Source of the DNA: Galbibacter sp048266365
GTDB taxonomy: Bacteria; Bacteroidota; Bacteroidia; Flavobacteriales; Flavobacteriaceae
Length of the DNA: 64,000 nt
Direction of reading: 5' to 3'
Assembly: GCF_048266365.1 (NCBI RefSeq)
Contig: NZ_JBLWZP010000007.1
Location: 124,001-188,000, forward strand
Below the pieces are notes generated by a model that did not search any database, was not told the DNA's origin, and saw nothing but the letters and a program-made list of their open reading frames with translations. Positions 25,730-34,542 of the stretch are shown in pieces (the stretch's first letter is position 1; each line of letters starts with the position of its first letter). The translations under genes were made by a program, and so were the position numbers.

Positions 25730-26203
25730 ATGGAAAAGCAACTTTCACATATAAATCAACGAGGAGAAGCCGCCATGGTTGATGTTTCTGCCAAGGCAGT
25801 AAGTAGCAGAGTAGCTGTGGCATCAGGTCTGGTCGTTTTTCCTGAAGATGTATTTAACATCTTAAAAGAAGGACAATTCACCAATAAAAAAGGCGGTATT
25901 ATTCAAACCGCAGTGATCGCAGGAATACAAGCTGTAAAGAAAACAGCAGATCTTATACCACTGTGTCATCAGTTGGCTTTATCGAAAATCCATATCGATA
26001 TTCAACCTAAGGAGAATTGTTTAGAAATCACCTGTACAGTTAAATGCAATGAACGCACTGGGGTTGAAATGGAGGCCTTAACTGGTGTTTCTGTAAGTGC
26101 ACTTACCATATATGACATGTGCAAAGCTTTATCACATGAAATTGTAATCGATCGCATTCAACTCAACCATAAATCTGGAGGTAAAAGTGAATTCAATCGC
26201 TAA
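25730..26203 (+). CDS. moaC: cyclic pyranopterin monophosphate synthase
   Basis: Converts the MoaA product to cyclic pyranopterin monophosphate. Signatures: MVDVSAKAVSSR at the N-terminus, IPLCHQLALSKI and the catalytic-region VEMEALTGVSVSALTIYDMCKA. 157 aa, full length. Its last 17 bp overlap the mobA start, so the two are translationally coupled. Confidence 0.96.
   Translation: MEKQLSHINQRGEAAMVDVSAKAVSSRVAVASGLVVFPEDVFNILKEGQFTNKKGGIIQTAVIAGIQAVKKTADLIPLCHQLALSKIHIDIQPKENCLEITCTVKCNERTGVEMEALTGVSVSALTIYDMCKALSHEIVIDRIQLNHKSGGKSEFNR
26177..26182 (+). promoter_or_regulatory. strong Shine-Dalgarno site deciding the mobA GTG start
   Basis: GGAGGT sits four bases before the GTG at 26187, inside the moaC coding sequence. 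Strong SD sites are rare in this genome, so it firmly fixes the mobA start at GTG. Confidence 0.7.
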
Positions 26204-26792
26204 GCTCAATGGACTGGTGCTTGCTGGAGGACAAAGCCGTCGAATGGGAACGGACAAAGGATTGCTGGACTACCACAATCAACCGCAACGATTCTTCATA
26301 TACGATTTGCTCAATGAGTTTTGTGAACAGGTTTATATGAGTATTCGTGAGGATCAACAAGAAGAATTTAACTCCGAGACCCTGTGTATTGTGGATCACA
26401 ATAATCATCTTGGACCATTTAATGGTCTGATGAGTGCTCATGTAGAGCATCCAGATAAGGCGTGGTTGGTATTGGCCTGTGATATGCCGCTAATAGATCG
26501 GGAATCAATCTCAAGACTAATTGAGAAAAGAGCGATATTAAAAAATGCCACAGCCTATCAGGCAAGTCATCAGACATTTCCTGAACCACTTTTTGCGATA
26601 TGGGAACCCGAAGGTTTAAGCGCAGCACAAGACTATTTAAAGAACGGGGATAGCTGTTCACCTGTTAAATTTTTAAGTCAAAGTACGGTTGAAATTGTGA
26701 ATCCATTATCTGATCAAGTACTTTTAAATATAAACGATACAGAGGATTACCAAAGCATCCTCAATAAAATCAAAGAAAAATCAGAATCGTAA
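26187..26792 (+). CDS. mobA: molybdenum cofactor guanylyltransferase
   Basis: Attaches GMP to Mo-molybdopterin to make the bis-MGD form. The nucleotidyltransferase motif LVLAGGQSRRMGTDKGLL is at residues about 9-27 and ACDMPLI holds the metal-binding Asp. 201 aa. GTG start set by the SD at 26177-26182. Presence of MobA implies that a DMSO-reductase-family (bis-MGD) enzyme exists elsewhere in the genome. Confidence 0.93.
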   Translation: MNSIAKLNGLVLAGGQSRRMGTDKGLLDYHNQPQRFFIYDLLNEFCEQVYMSIREDQQEEFNSETLCIVDHNNHLGPFNGLMSAHVEHPDKAWLVLACDMPLIDRESISRLIEKRAILKNATAYQASHQTFPEPLFAIWEPEGLSAAQDYLKNGDSCSPVKFLSQSTVEIVNPLSDQVLLNINDTEDYQSILNKIKEKSES

Positions 26793-26793
26793 T

Positions 26794-27867
26794 ATGAGTG
26801 CCAATCGATACATACGACAAACCACCTTAAAGGGATTTGGGGCAGCGGGGCAGGCGAGGCTCCAAAGTTCGAGTGTCCTTATAGTTGGAGCCGGAGGCTT
26901 AGGTGTCCCGGTATTGCAATACCTCAATGCAATGGGCGTAGGAACCATAGGAATTGTAGAAAACGACAAGATAGAACTGAGTAATTTACAAAGACAACCG
27001 ATATACAGTGAACAAGACATAGGGAAACCTAAGATTAAGGTAGCCATAGAAAAATTACAAGCTCAAAATCCTACGACCATCTTTCATTGTCATGCCGAGT
27101 TTTTAAGCACGCAAAATGCCTTGGAAATACTCAAACCTTATGATGTTATCGTTGATGCAACGGATAATTTTCCAACACGATACCTGATCAATGATGCCTG
27201 TGTGATTCTAAACAAACCTTTTGTTTATGGAGCTTTACATGCCTTTGAAGGCCAGGTAAGTGTGTTTAACTACCAATTGGGGCCAACCTATAGATGTTTG
27301 TTCCCTCAAATGCCGGGTAAGAATGAAATGCCGGATTGTAATGTCAATGGGGTTTTAGGAATTATTCCTGGAATCATTGGAAATTTCCAAGCCTTGGAAG
27401 TGATTAAAATACTTACTGGAATTGCAGAACCTCTCTCTGGTAAATTGTTATTATACGATGGATTAACGCAGAAAATTCAGCAAGTCAGCTTCAAGACGAA
27501 TCCGGAGAATAAATTGCGAACCCAATTGGAAGAGCGTTATGAACATATAAGTTGTGATCTCAGTGCTTCGGTCGGTGTGGAAGAATTTGAAAAGATGCTG
27601 CACAACCCGAAACAATTTCAATTGGTAGATGTGAGAAGTCCAGAAGAATTTTCTGATTTTCACCTTGAAGACTCCATAAACATCCCATTGCAAGAACTTC
27701 CTAATCGCACTGATGAGGTGGATCTCAACAGGGAAGTTGTTCTGATCTGTCAGTCGGGAATACGAAGTGAAAAAGCCTTAAACTATTTAAACCAGCAGTT
27801 TGAATGCACTATCTATCAACTCGAAGGAGGATTACAGAACTATACGCACTATGGAGATAACCACTGA
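26794..27867 (+). CDS. moeB: MoeB/ThiF-type adenylyltransferase with C-terminal rhodanese domain
   Basis: E1-like enzyme that adenylates the MoaD C-terminus. ATP-binding GAGGLGVPVLQYL near residue 32, NLQRQ, and DATDNFPTRYLIND are typical. The C-terminal 100 residues form a rhodanese domain with active-site CQSGIR, so activation and sulfur transfer are in one protein, as in MOCS3. One of the usual zinc Cys pairs is not obvious (TYRCLFP is present, the second pair is not). 357 aa. Its end overlaps the next start by 17 bp. Confidence 0.9.
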   Translation: MSANRYIRQTTLKGFGAAGQARLQSSSVLIVGAGGLGVPVLQYLNAMGVGTIGIVENDKIELSNLQRQPIYSEQDIGKPKIKVAIEKLQAQNPTTIFHCHAEFLSTQNALEILKPYDVIVDATDNFPTRYLINDACVILNKPFVYGALHAFEGQVSVFNYQLGPTYRCLFPQMPGKNEMPDCNVNGVLGIIPGIIGNFQALEVIKILTGIAEPLSGKLLLYDGLTQKIQQVSFKTNPENKLRTQLEERYEHISCDLSASVGVEEFEKMLHNPKQFQLVDVRSPEEFSDFHLEDSINIPLQELPNRTDEVDLNREVVLICQSGIRSEKALNYLNQQFECTIYQLEGGLQNYTHYGDNH

Positions 27868-28639
27868 ATCACTACTATTATTAGCCGTGTGTTTTTTTGT
27901 TATAGCAACTCTGTATTCCTCTGTAGGCTTTGGTGGGGGTAGTAGTTATCTAGCGATTCTGACCTTGTTTGTCGGTAGTTTTTTTGTCATCAGATCTGTT
28001 GCTTTGGTGTGTAATTTAATGGTAGTTTCCGGGAGTACTTACTTGTACTATAAAAACGGACATTTTGAAATTAAAAAATTTATGCCCTTTGTAGCTGCAA
28101 GTATACCCTTGGCTTTTATCGGTGCGTCTTTTCGGTTGGAGGAATATGTATTTTTCATTATTTTAGGGATTGCGCTGATGGTTTCTGCTGTTTTACTGTT
28201 TACTCAAAGTCTAGGTAGAAAGAAGAAAAGCCTAATGCAAGACACCAAAAAGTACCCCTTATGGGTTACTGTAATCCTAGGCGCCGGTATAGGTTTTTTA
28301 TCCGGTTTGGTCGGGATTGGCGGCGGTATTTTTTTGGCGCCCATATTAAATCACATGCGCTGGGACTTGTCTATTAAAATTGCGGCCTTGGCGAGTTTCT
28401 TTATTCTGGTGAATTCCATTTCGGGAATCTCCGGTCTGATCATAAACGACATGTTTGTTTTTCCATGGAAACTCGGCCTTGTTTTGTTAGGAGCAGTGTT
28501 ACTTGGAGGGCAGTTAGGAATTCGGATAAGTCTTCATAAATTAAGTGGAGCCGGGATCAAAATACTAACCGCAATACTGGTGTTTATAGTGGGACTAAGA
28601 GTGTTGTTAAATAATGGATTAGGAGTGATTAATTTTTAA
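27851..28639 (+). CDS. TauE/SafE-family anion permease
   Basis: Polytopic membrane protein (about eight helices, 262 aa) of the sulfite exporter TauE/SafE family. The duplicated glycine motif appears as SVGFGGGSSYLAIL and GLVGIGGGIFLAPIL. The ATG at 27851 overlaps moeB by 17 bp; the frame extends upstream to 27800 inside moeB but lacks support there. Its place inside the Moco operon suggests transport of a sulfur oxyanion, or possibly molybdate/tungstate-related anion traffic; the first is family knowledge, the second inference. Confidence 0.87.
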   Translation: MEITTESLLLLAVCFFVIATLYSSVGFGGGSSYLAILTLFVGSFFVIRSVALVCNLMVVSGSTYLYYKNGHFEIKKFMPFVAASIPLAFIGASFRLEEYVFFIILGIALMVSAVLLFTQSLGRKKKSLMQDTKKYPLWVTVILGAGIGFLSGLVGIGGGIFLAPILNHMRWDLSIKIAALASFFILVNSISGISGLIINDMFVFPWKLGLVLLGAVLLGGQLGIRISLHKLSGAGIKILTAILVFIVGLRVLLNNGLGVINF

Positions 28640-28644
28640 AAACT

Positions 28645-29841
28645 ATGGAGATGATACCTTATAAAGAGGCATTTGAGATTGTACAAAGCCACAAGCAGGA
28701 CTATGGAGTGGAGAAGGTTCCATTTACTCGAAGTTTGGGACGAGTTTTGGCTGAAGATATAAAAGCAGATAGAGACTTCCCTGCCTTTGACAGAGCTACC
28801 AAAGATGGTATTGCACTTTGTTTTGATGGTATGCATGGGCAGAGTGAACTTACAATTGCTGCCGTAGTAGCGGCAGGGACGCCTCAGATTTCTTTAAGAG
28901 ATAAAACACAATGTGTGGAAATTATGACCGGAGCAGTAGTGCCACAGGGTGCAGATACTGTAGTGATGTATGAGGACATTCAAATCACAGACGGTATTGC
29001 AAGCCTACAAACCAAAATTCGAAAAGGTCAAAATATTCACCATAGGGCAAGCGATAGAGCTCAAGGCGAGGTTGTTATTCCAAAGAGCACTACTATAAGT
29101 GCTGCTGAAATTGGTATACTCGCAGCCGTAGGATCGGTGCAATTAATGGTTAAAAAGTTACCTGAGATTTGCTTAGTCTCAACAGGCAATGAGCTGGTTG
29201 CTGTGCATGAAACTCCTTTAGCACATCAAATCAGGGAATCCAATATGCATACCCTTCATGCACTTTTAGAGCAGGAAAAAATACCTGCAAAGCATCATCA
29301 TTTTGATGATGATAAGGAATCTATAATTAATGCCTTGGATACTTTGCTCAGCACTAACAATGTGTTAATGCTTAGCGGTGGTGTGTCAAAAGGGAAATTC
29401 GATTATATTCCTGATGCCATGGAGCATTTAGGGGTTAAAAAATGTTTTCATAGAGTAAAACAAAAACCGGGAAAACCGTTCTGGTTTGGAATTTATCCCA
29501 AAACCAATACCCTAGTGTTTTCATTTCCCGGGAATCCTGTATCCACCTTTGTGAATTACCATTTGTATTTTAAAACTTGGCTACACCATAGCTTAGAAAT
29601 CAAACAGGCTCTACATCAGGCCGTATTAGGACAGTCCATTTTTAATGAAATCCCACTAACCGTTTTTAAAAACGTATATTTAAAAGTGGAAAATGGAGTA
29701 AATACCGTCTATTTAGTACAAGAGAATGGTTCCGGCGATCTGATAAGCATGGTACAAACAGATGGTTTTATTGTCTTGCCACCACAAAGTGATGTGTTGG
29801 AAAAAGGGGATGTAATAGATTATGTCCCTACACGACTTTAA
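28645..29841 (+). CDS. moeA: molybdopterin molybdenumtransferase
   Basis: Inserts molybdate into adenylated molybdopterin. N-terminal MoeA domain (FPAFDRATKDGIAL), then the MogA-like domain with STGNELV near residue 177, LSGGVSKGKFD and FSFPGNPVSTFV. 398 aa, full length. Follows the permease by 5 bp. No separate mogA/moaB adenylyltransferase is in the window. Confidence 0.95.
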   Translation: MEMIPYKEAFEIVQSHKQDYGVEKVPFTRSLGRVLAEDIKADRDFPAFDRATKDGIALCFDGMHGQSELTIAAVVAAGTPQISLRDKTQCVEIMTGAVVPQGADTVVMYEDIQITDGIASLQTKIRKGQNIHHRASDRAQGEVVIPKSTTISAAEIGILAAVGSVQLMVKKLPEICLVSTGNELVAVHETPLAHQIRESNMHTLHALLEQEKIPAKHHHFDDDKESIINALDTLLSTNNVLMLSGGVSKGKFDYIPDAMEHLGVKKCFHRVKQKPGKPFWFGIYPKTNTLVFSFPGNPVSTFVNYHLYFKTWLHHSLEIKQALHQAVLGQSIFNEIPLTVFKNVYLKVENGVNTVYLVQENGSGDLISMVQTDGFIVLPPQSDVLEKGDVIDYVPTRL

Positions 29842-29861
29842 AAAGACTTGAGCTTATCATT

Positions 29862-30896
29862 ATGATACATGAATTTGAAAATATTGTTACAGCCTACCAA
29901 CAGAACAAGCTACAAGGAAAAGCTAGTGTATTGGCAACCGTGGTTGCGTTGGAGGGGACTTCTTATCGTAAACCGGGGGTTCGGATGCTTATCAATGTGG
30001 ATGGGAAGATGATTGGAGCAGTGAGTGGGGGTTGTGTAGAAAAGGAAATTTACAGACAAAGTGAATCCGTATTTAAGGATGGTATTCCCAAAATAATGAC
30101 CTATGATGGAAGGTTTCGTTTAGGTTGTGAAGGGATTTTATATATCTTAATTGAACCCATACAACTCTCGGAGGATTTTATACAAGGCTTTGAAAAATGC
30201 TTGGAAAATCGTGAGCCTTTAGGTCTTACTAGTTATTTTACAAAGCAGGATCAACAATTGGATTTAAGTTTTGGAACACGCGTTGAATTTGCCAATGGCA
30301 TTTCTTTTCCAATGAATAGTGGTATGAATACTCCCGATGCTCTGCGGCTTGAAGCCTTGGAGGTATTTCATGAAGATTTACCCCCAGCTTTAAATTTGGT
30401 CATTATCGGTGCGGAGCACGACGCAGTCCAACTATGTAGTTTTGCCGCATTAAGTGGTTGGGATGTCTGTGTGATAGCTACGGATTCTGATCCTAAAGAA
30501 ATTTCAAATTTTCCAGGCGCCAAGACGGTTATCAATACCAGAGCCGAATTATTTGAAATGGATCTGATCGATGATCGGACCGCAGTAATGCTGATGACGC
30601 ATAGTTACTCCAAGGACTTCAAATACCTGTTAAGATTAGAACAGGGAATCGTGATTCCTTATATCGGTCTATTAGGTCCTGCTAAGAGGCGTGAACGTGT
30701 TTTGAATGAAATCATGGAACATAGGCCACAGGTCTCTGAGGAGTTTTTTGACTCCATTCACGGACCTGCCGGCATCAATATCGGCGCTGAAACGCCTCAA
30801 GAAATAGCTATTTCTATCCTATCCGAAATGCTTTCGGTATTCCGGGAGCAACAGATCATTTCCTTGAAAGATAAAAAAGGAAGAATACATTCGTAA
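29862..30896 (+). CDS. XdhC/CoxI family Mo-enzyme maturation protein
   Basis: XdhC-like chaperone that binds Moco and promotes its sulfuration and insertion into xanthine-dehydrogenase-type enzymes. N-terminal XdhC/CoxI domain (ATVVALEGTSYRKPGVRMLI, SGGCVEKEI) and C-terminal Rossmann-like domain (LVIIGAEHDAVQL, LLGPAKRR, GINIGAETPQEIA). 344 aa. Its presence implies a xanthine dehydrogenase/aldehyde oxidase type enzyme elsewhere in the genome. Confidence 0.9.
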   Translation: MIHEFENIVTAYQQNKLQGKASVLATVVALEGTSYRKPGVRMLINVDGKMIGAVSGGCVEKEIYRQSESVFKDGIPKIMTYDGRFRLGCEGILYILIEPIQLSEDFIQGFEKCLENREPLGLTSYFTKQDQQLDLSFGTRVEFANGISFPMNSGMNTPDALRLEALEVFHEDLPPALNLVIIGAEHDAVQLCSFAALSGWDVCVIATDSDPKEISNFPGAKTVINTRAELFEMDLIDDRTAVMLMTHSYSKDFKYLLRLEQGIVIPYIGLLGPAKRRERVLNEIMEHRPQVSEEFFDSIHGPAGINIGAETPQEIAISILSEMLSVFREQQIISLKDKKGRIHS

Positions 30897-30924
30897 TTCA
30901 TTATAAGCTTTAAAAAAACAGCGC

Positions 30925-31539
30925 ATGATACCTAAAGTAGCCGTAGTGATTCTTGCAGCAGGAGCTTCTACAAGAATGGGAGTTCCCAAACAATTATTAC
31001 CCTGGGGCAATAAATCACTTCTCAATCATGTGATTCATACTGCATCTACCATGGATCTTCAGATACATGTAGTTTTGGGAGCAAATTCCAGGATGATTCA
31101 GGAGGCTTTGCCAAGTGGAGATCATATTCATGTACATACAAACCCATATTGGGATACCGGACTTGGAAGTTCCATTGCTTTTGCAGTCAAGAACCTAGAG
31201 CATGATAAGCTAGATGGAATCTTATTTTTGCTCGCAGACCAACCTTTTATAAGCAGCACTTATCTCGAAGAAATGAGAGCACACTTTAAGGAAAATACAT
31301 CTTCGATAATTGTCTCGAAATTTAATGGAAACCTAGGCGTTCCTGCCATATTCTCTTCGGAATACTTCAATGAGTTAGAAACCCTAAATGCCGATGTAGG
31401 TGCAAAACAGATAATCAAAATGCACGTAGATAAGGTGCTGAAATTGGATGCAGATCGGTATGTGAGAGATATTGACACTTTAGAGGATTATCGAGATGCT
31501 CATAAGGCTGAATTTGGTGCTACTCCATCGGATTTATGA
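30925..31539 (+). CDS. MocA-like molybdenum cofactor cytidylyltransferase
   Basis: NTP-transferase protein of the MobA/MocA family: VVILAAGASTRMGVPKQLLPW at the N-terminus and LADQPFI for metal binding. In the xanthine-dehydrogenase branch MocA makes the cytosine dinucleotide form of Moco, and its placement after xdhC fits. 204 aa. Ends 6 bp inside the convergent glpF gene. mobA (MGD) and this gene (MCD) together suggest the cell makes both cofactor forms. Confidence 0.85.
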   Translation: MIPKVAVVILAAGASTRMGVPKQLLPWGNKSLLNHVIHTASTMDLQIHVVLGANSRMIQEALPSGDHIHVHTNPYWDTGLGSSIAFAVKNLEHDKLDGILFLLADQPFISSTYLEEMRAHFKENTSSIIVSKFNGNLGVPAIFSSEYFNELETLNADVGAKQIIKMHVDKVLKLDADRYVRDIDTLEDYRDAHKAEFGATPSDL

Positions 31540-32268
31540 AACTAAAATTAATTGTAAGCCTGCGGCCAAAACGGCTCCTATAACCGGGCCTATACCGGGT
31601 ACCCAAGCATAATGCCATTGACTGCTGCCTTTCCCTTTTAAGGGCAATATGGTATGTACAATTCTAGGGCCTAGATCACGAACAGGGTTGATAGCGTAGC
31701 CCGTAGTACCCCCTAGGGATAGACCAATTACCCAAACTAAAAATGCCACCGGTAAGGCTCCTATGGATCCCATTCCAATAGGTGTTTCCGTTGGGAGACT
31801 GATTACTGGATCCGTAAAATAAAATATCACAAAAATCAAAACGAAGGTGCCCACAATTTCACTAACCAGATTGATTAGAGGATTTGGAATGGCCGGAATG
31901 GTACTAAAGGTAGCCAGCTTTAAAACAGGATCCGGAGTTGCTAGATAATGATCCCTGTATACAAGAGCGACCGTGGCAGCCCCTAACATGGCTCCGATAA
32001 ATTGCGCTAAAATATATGAAGGAACCAAAGCCCATTCAAACAGGCCGGCTGTAGCCAAGCCTATGCTTACCGCTGGATTTAAATGTGCTCCACTATAGGG
32101 TGCAGCGATAACGACACCTGTAAACACGGCTAGACCCCATGCTGTTGTGATGACCATCCATCCGGAATCATGTCCTTTCGTTTTGTTTAAAACCACATTA
32201 GCTACCACTCCATTACCCAGGAGAATGAGCATAAATGTCCCTAGAATTTCTGCTGTAAAGGCTGTCAT
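31534..32268 (-). CDS. glpF: MIP/aquaporin-family glycerol facilitator
   Basis: Six-helix channel of the aquaglyceroporin family, 244 aa. The first NPA motif is intact (HLNPAVSIGLA); the second reads INPVRDLGPR, so Ala of the second NPA is Val. The Arg and Asp after it, typical of glycerol channels, are kept. It lies 11 bp downstream of glpK in the same orientation, which supports glycerol as substrate. Confidence 0.9.
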   Translation of the reverse strand: MTAFTAEILGTFMLILLGNGVVANVVLNKTKGHDSGWMVITTAWGLAVFTGVVIAAPYSGAHLNPAVSIGLATAGLFEWALVPSYILAQFIGAMLGAATVALVYRDHYLATPDPVLKLATFSTIPAIPNPLINLVSEIVGTFVLIFVIFYFTDPVISLPTETPIGMGSIGALPVAFLVWVIGLSLGGTTGYAINPVRDLGPRIVHTILPLKGKGSSQWHYAWVPGIGPVIGAVLAAGLQLILVS

Positions 32269-32279
32269 TATAATTTGAT

Positions 32280-33773
32280 TTATTCGGGGTTAGTCCAATA
32301 ATTTGTAGTCTGTACTGCTTTTTTCCATGATTTAAGTTGCTTTGGAACACTGCTGTCTTTTTCCGGGGAATAGGTTTTATCGACCTTCCATTTTTCCATG
32401 ATCTCTTGTGGATTCTTCCAATAGCCGACCCCGAGCCCTGCTAAATATGCCGCTCCCAAAGCTGTTACTTCCATGGTTTTGGACTTTACGATACTGACAC
32501 CTAGAATTGTGGATTGGAATTGCATCAAAAAGTCATTTTCAGTGGCTCCTCCATCTACTCTTAACTCTTTGATCGTGATATTTGAATCGGCCTCCATGGC
32601 TTTGAGAACATCATAGGTCTGAAAAGCAATACTCTCCAAGGAAGCTCTTACGATGTGGGCAGCTGAGGTTCCTCTGCTGATTCCGACCATAGTTCCCTTG
32701 GCGTGTTGGTTCCAATATGGTGCCCCTAATCCCGTAAAGGCAGGAACGAAATATACACCATCTGTATCTTCGACTTGCTTTGCTAATTTTTCAGATTCCT
32801 TGGCGGATTTAATGAGTCCAATACCATCCCGAAGCCATTGTACCACGGCACCGGAAATAAAAATACTTCCTTCCAAAGCATATTGGACATCATTACCGAT
32901 TTTCCAAGCGATAGTGGTTATGAGTCTATTTTTGGACACCAAAGGTTTTTTACCAATATTCATAAGCATAAAACACCCGGTGCCATAGGTATTTTTAACC
33001 ATACCTTCTTTGGTGCACATTTGACCGAATAGTGCTGCATGTTGGTCCCCTGCGACACCGGTAATGGGTATTTTCTTGGCAAAAAGCATTCCGGAGGTAT
33101 GTGCGATTTCGCCGCTTGAATCACAAAGTTCCGGCAGCATTGATCTTGGAATGTCGAAGAGATCCAGCAGCTCTTGATCCCAATCAAGGGTATGTATGTT
33201 AAATAATAGTGTTCTAGAGGCATTGGTGAAATCCGTGATGTGTTTTTGGCCTCCCGTAAGATTCCAAATCAACCAAGAATCAACAGTGCCGAAAATCAAA
33301 TCACCCGCTTTTGCAGCATCACGTGCATTTTCCACATTGTCAAGAATCCATTTCACCTTTGTGGCTACAAAATAAGCATCGATAACCAAACCTGTTTTTT
33401 CTCGAATTTTATCTTCCCAACCTTCTTTGATCAGCTGATCACAGTAATCTGCAGTTCTCCTATCTTGCCAAACAATGGCTTTATAAATAGGTTCACCAGT
33501 TTTTCGATTCCAAACTATGGTGGTTTCTCGTTGGTTTGTTATGCCTATGGCTGCAATATGGTCAGCTTGTAGTTTGGCTTTGGATACAGCTTCTATGGTT
33601 ACTGCCATTTGAGAGGACCAAATTTCATTGGCATCGTGTTCAACCCAGCCGGGTTTTGGAAAGTATTGTTTAAATTCTTTTTGTGCAATCGATTTGGTGT
33701 TACCTTCTTTGTCAAACACCAGAGCTCGAGAGCTGGTCGTTCCTTGGTCAATAGCTAAAATATACTGTGTCAT
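32280..33773 (-). CDS. glpK: glycerol kinase
   Basis: Phosphorylates glycerol to sn-glycerol-3-phosphate. Phosphate-1 motif ILAIDQGTTSSRALVFD at the N-terminus, the FGGY signature GVAGDQHAALFGQ, LFNIHTLDWD, and the C-terminal DGGATENDFLMQFQ. The ATG at 33773 gives MTQYILAIDQG; the frame to 33788 adds five residues only. About 497 aa. First gene of a glpK-glpF pair. No glpD dehydrogenase lies in the window. Confidence 0.96.
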   Translation of the reverse strand: MTQYILAIDQGTTSSRALVFDKEGNTKSIAQKEFKQYFPKPGWVEHDANEIWSSQMAVTIEAVSKAKLQADHIAAIGITNQRETTIVWNRKTGEPIYKAIVWQDRRTADYCDQLIKEGWEDKIREKTGLVIDAYFVATKVKWILDNVENARDAAKAGDLIFGTVDSWLIWNLTGGQKHITDFTNASRTLLFNIHTLDWDQELLDLFDIPRSMLPELCDSSGEIAHTSGMLFAKKIPITGVAGDQHAALFGQMCTKEGMVKNTYGTGCFMLMNIGKKPLVSKNRLITTIAWKIGNDVQYALEGSIFISGAVVQWLRDGIGLIKSAKESEKLAKQVEDTDGVYFVPAFTGLGAPYWNQHAKGTMVGISRGTSAAHIVRASLESIAFQTYDVLKAMEADSNITIKELRVDGGATENDFLMQFQSTILGVSIVKSKTMEVTALGAAYLAGLGVGYWKNPQEIMEKWKVDKTYSPEKDSSVPKQLKSWKKAVQTTNYWTNPE

Positions 33774-33887
33774 TCGGGTAAATTGCAATTTGGTTAATGA
33801 TAGATTAGTGGAATTTCGTCAAAAAAATCCAATATTCTTTAAAATTGCCATTAAAAATTTACGAAGAATGTACGATTTACCCTTAAT

Positions 33888-34520
33888 TTAATTTTTATTT
33901 GAGTTTTCATTAATGGGTTTAAGTAAGGGCAATTGCAAGTGAAATTTAACGGCTATTAATCGAGCAATAATCACTGTTATGGCCGTCATTGACTCCGTGA
34001 TGTTGGAAGAAAAGCCAAGTTTGTAAAACAAGAAGTAAACAAGGCCTCCAAACAAACTTGCCAGAGCATAAATGTCCCTGGTTAATAACAAGGGGACTTT
34101 ATTTAATAGAACATCACGAAAAACACCACCAAGAGATCCCGTGATGGTTCCCATAACGATACAAACCCACATTGGTAATCCCATGGCAAGACTTTTGCTA
34201 ATGCCGACCACAGTAAACATTCCTAAACCAATGGCATCAAACATAAATAAGGTACTTCCCCAACGGAACAATTTATCCTTAAATAGAATGGCTGACACAA
34301 AAGCGACTCCTGTGGTAATGAAATACATCGAGTTCTCCATCCAGAATGGCCTCACATCCATGAGTAGATCTCGTGTTGTTCCTCCACCGATTGCGGTGAC
34401 TAAGGCAATGATATAGGCTCCAAACCAATCTATTTTTTTTCCAGAGGCTATACGCAGACCACTTATTGCAAAGGCAAAGGTCCCGAGAAGATCAAGGAAT
34501 ATTGTAATATTGAATTCCAA
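33888..34520 (-). CDS. TRIC/UPF0126 family cation channel protein
   Basis: About 210 aa with seven hydrophobic segments and two UPF0126 repeats (FAISGLRIA and GGGTTRDLL, then GLGMFTVVG and GSLGGVFRDVL). Prokaryotic TRIC homologues form trimeric K+-permeable channels. The start at 34520 is a TTG, preceding MEFNITIFLDLLG with no better upstream codon. No operon partner is evident. Confidence 0.85.
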   Translation of the reverse strand: MEFNITIFLDLLGTFAFAISGLRIASGKKIDWFGAYIIALVTAIGGGTTRDLLMDVRPFWMENSMYFITTGVAFVSAILFKDKLFRWGSTLFMFDAIGLGMFTVVGISKSLAMGLPMWVCIVMGTITGSLGGVFRDVLLNKVPLLLTRDIYALASLFGGLVYFLFYKLGFSSNITESMTAITVIIARLIAVKFHLQLPLLKPINENSNKN

Positions 34521-34542
34521 TATAATGTTTGTTTGTTGTGTA

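Noticed and set aside
34072..34416. 114-codon plus-strand ORF over the TRIC gene
   Set aside because: Antisense shadow of the conserved membrane protein; no domain pattern.
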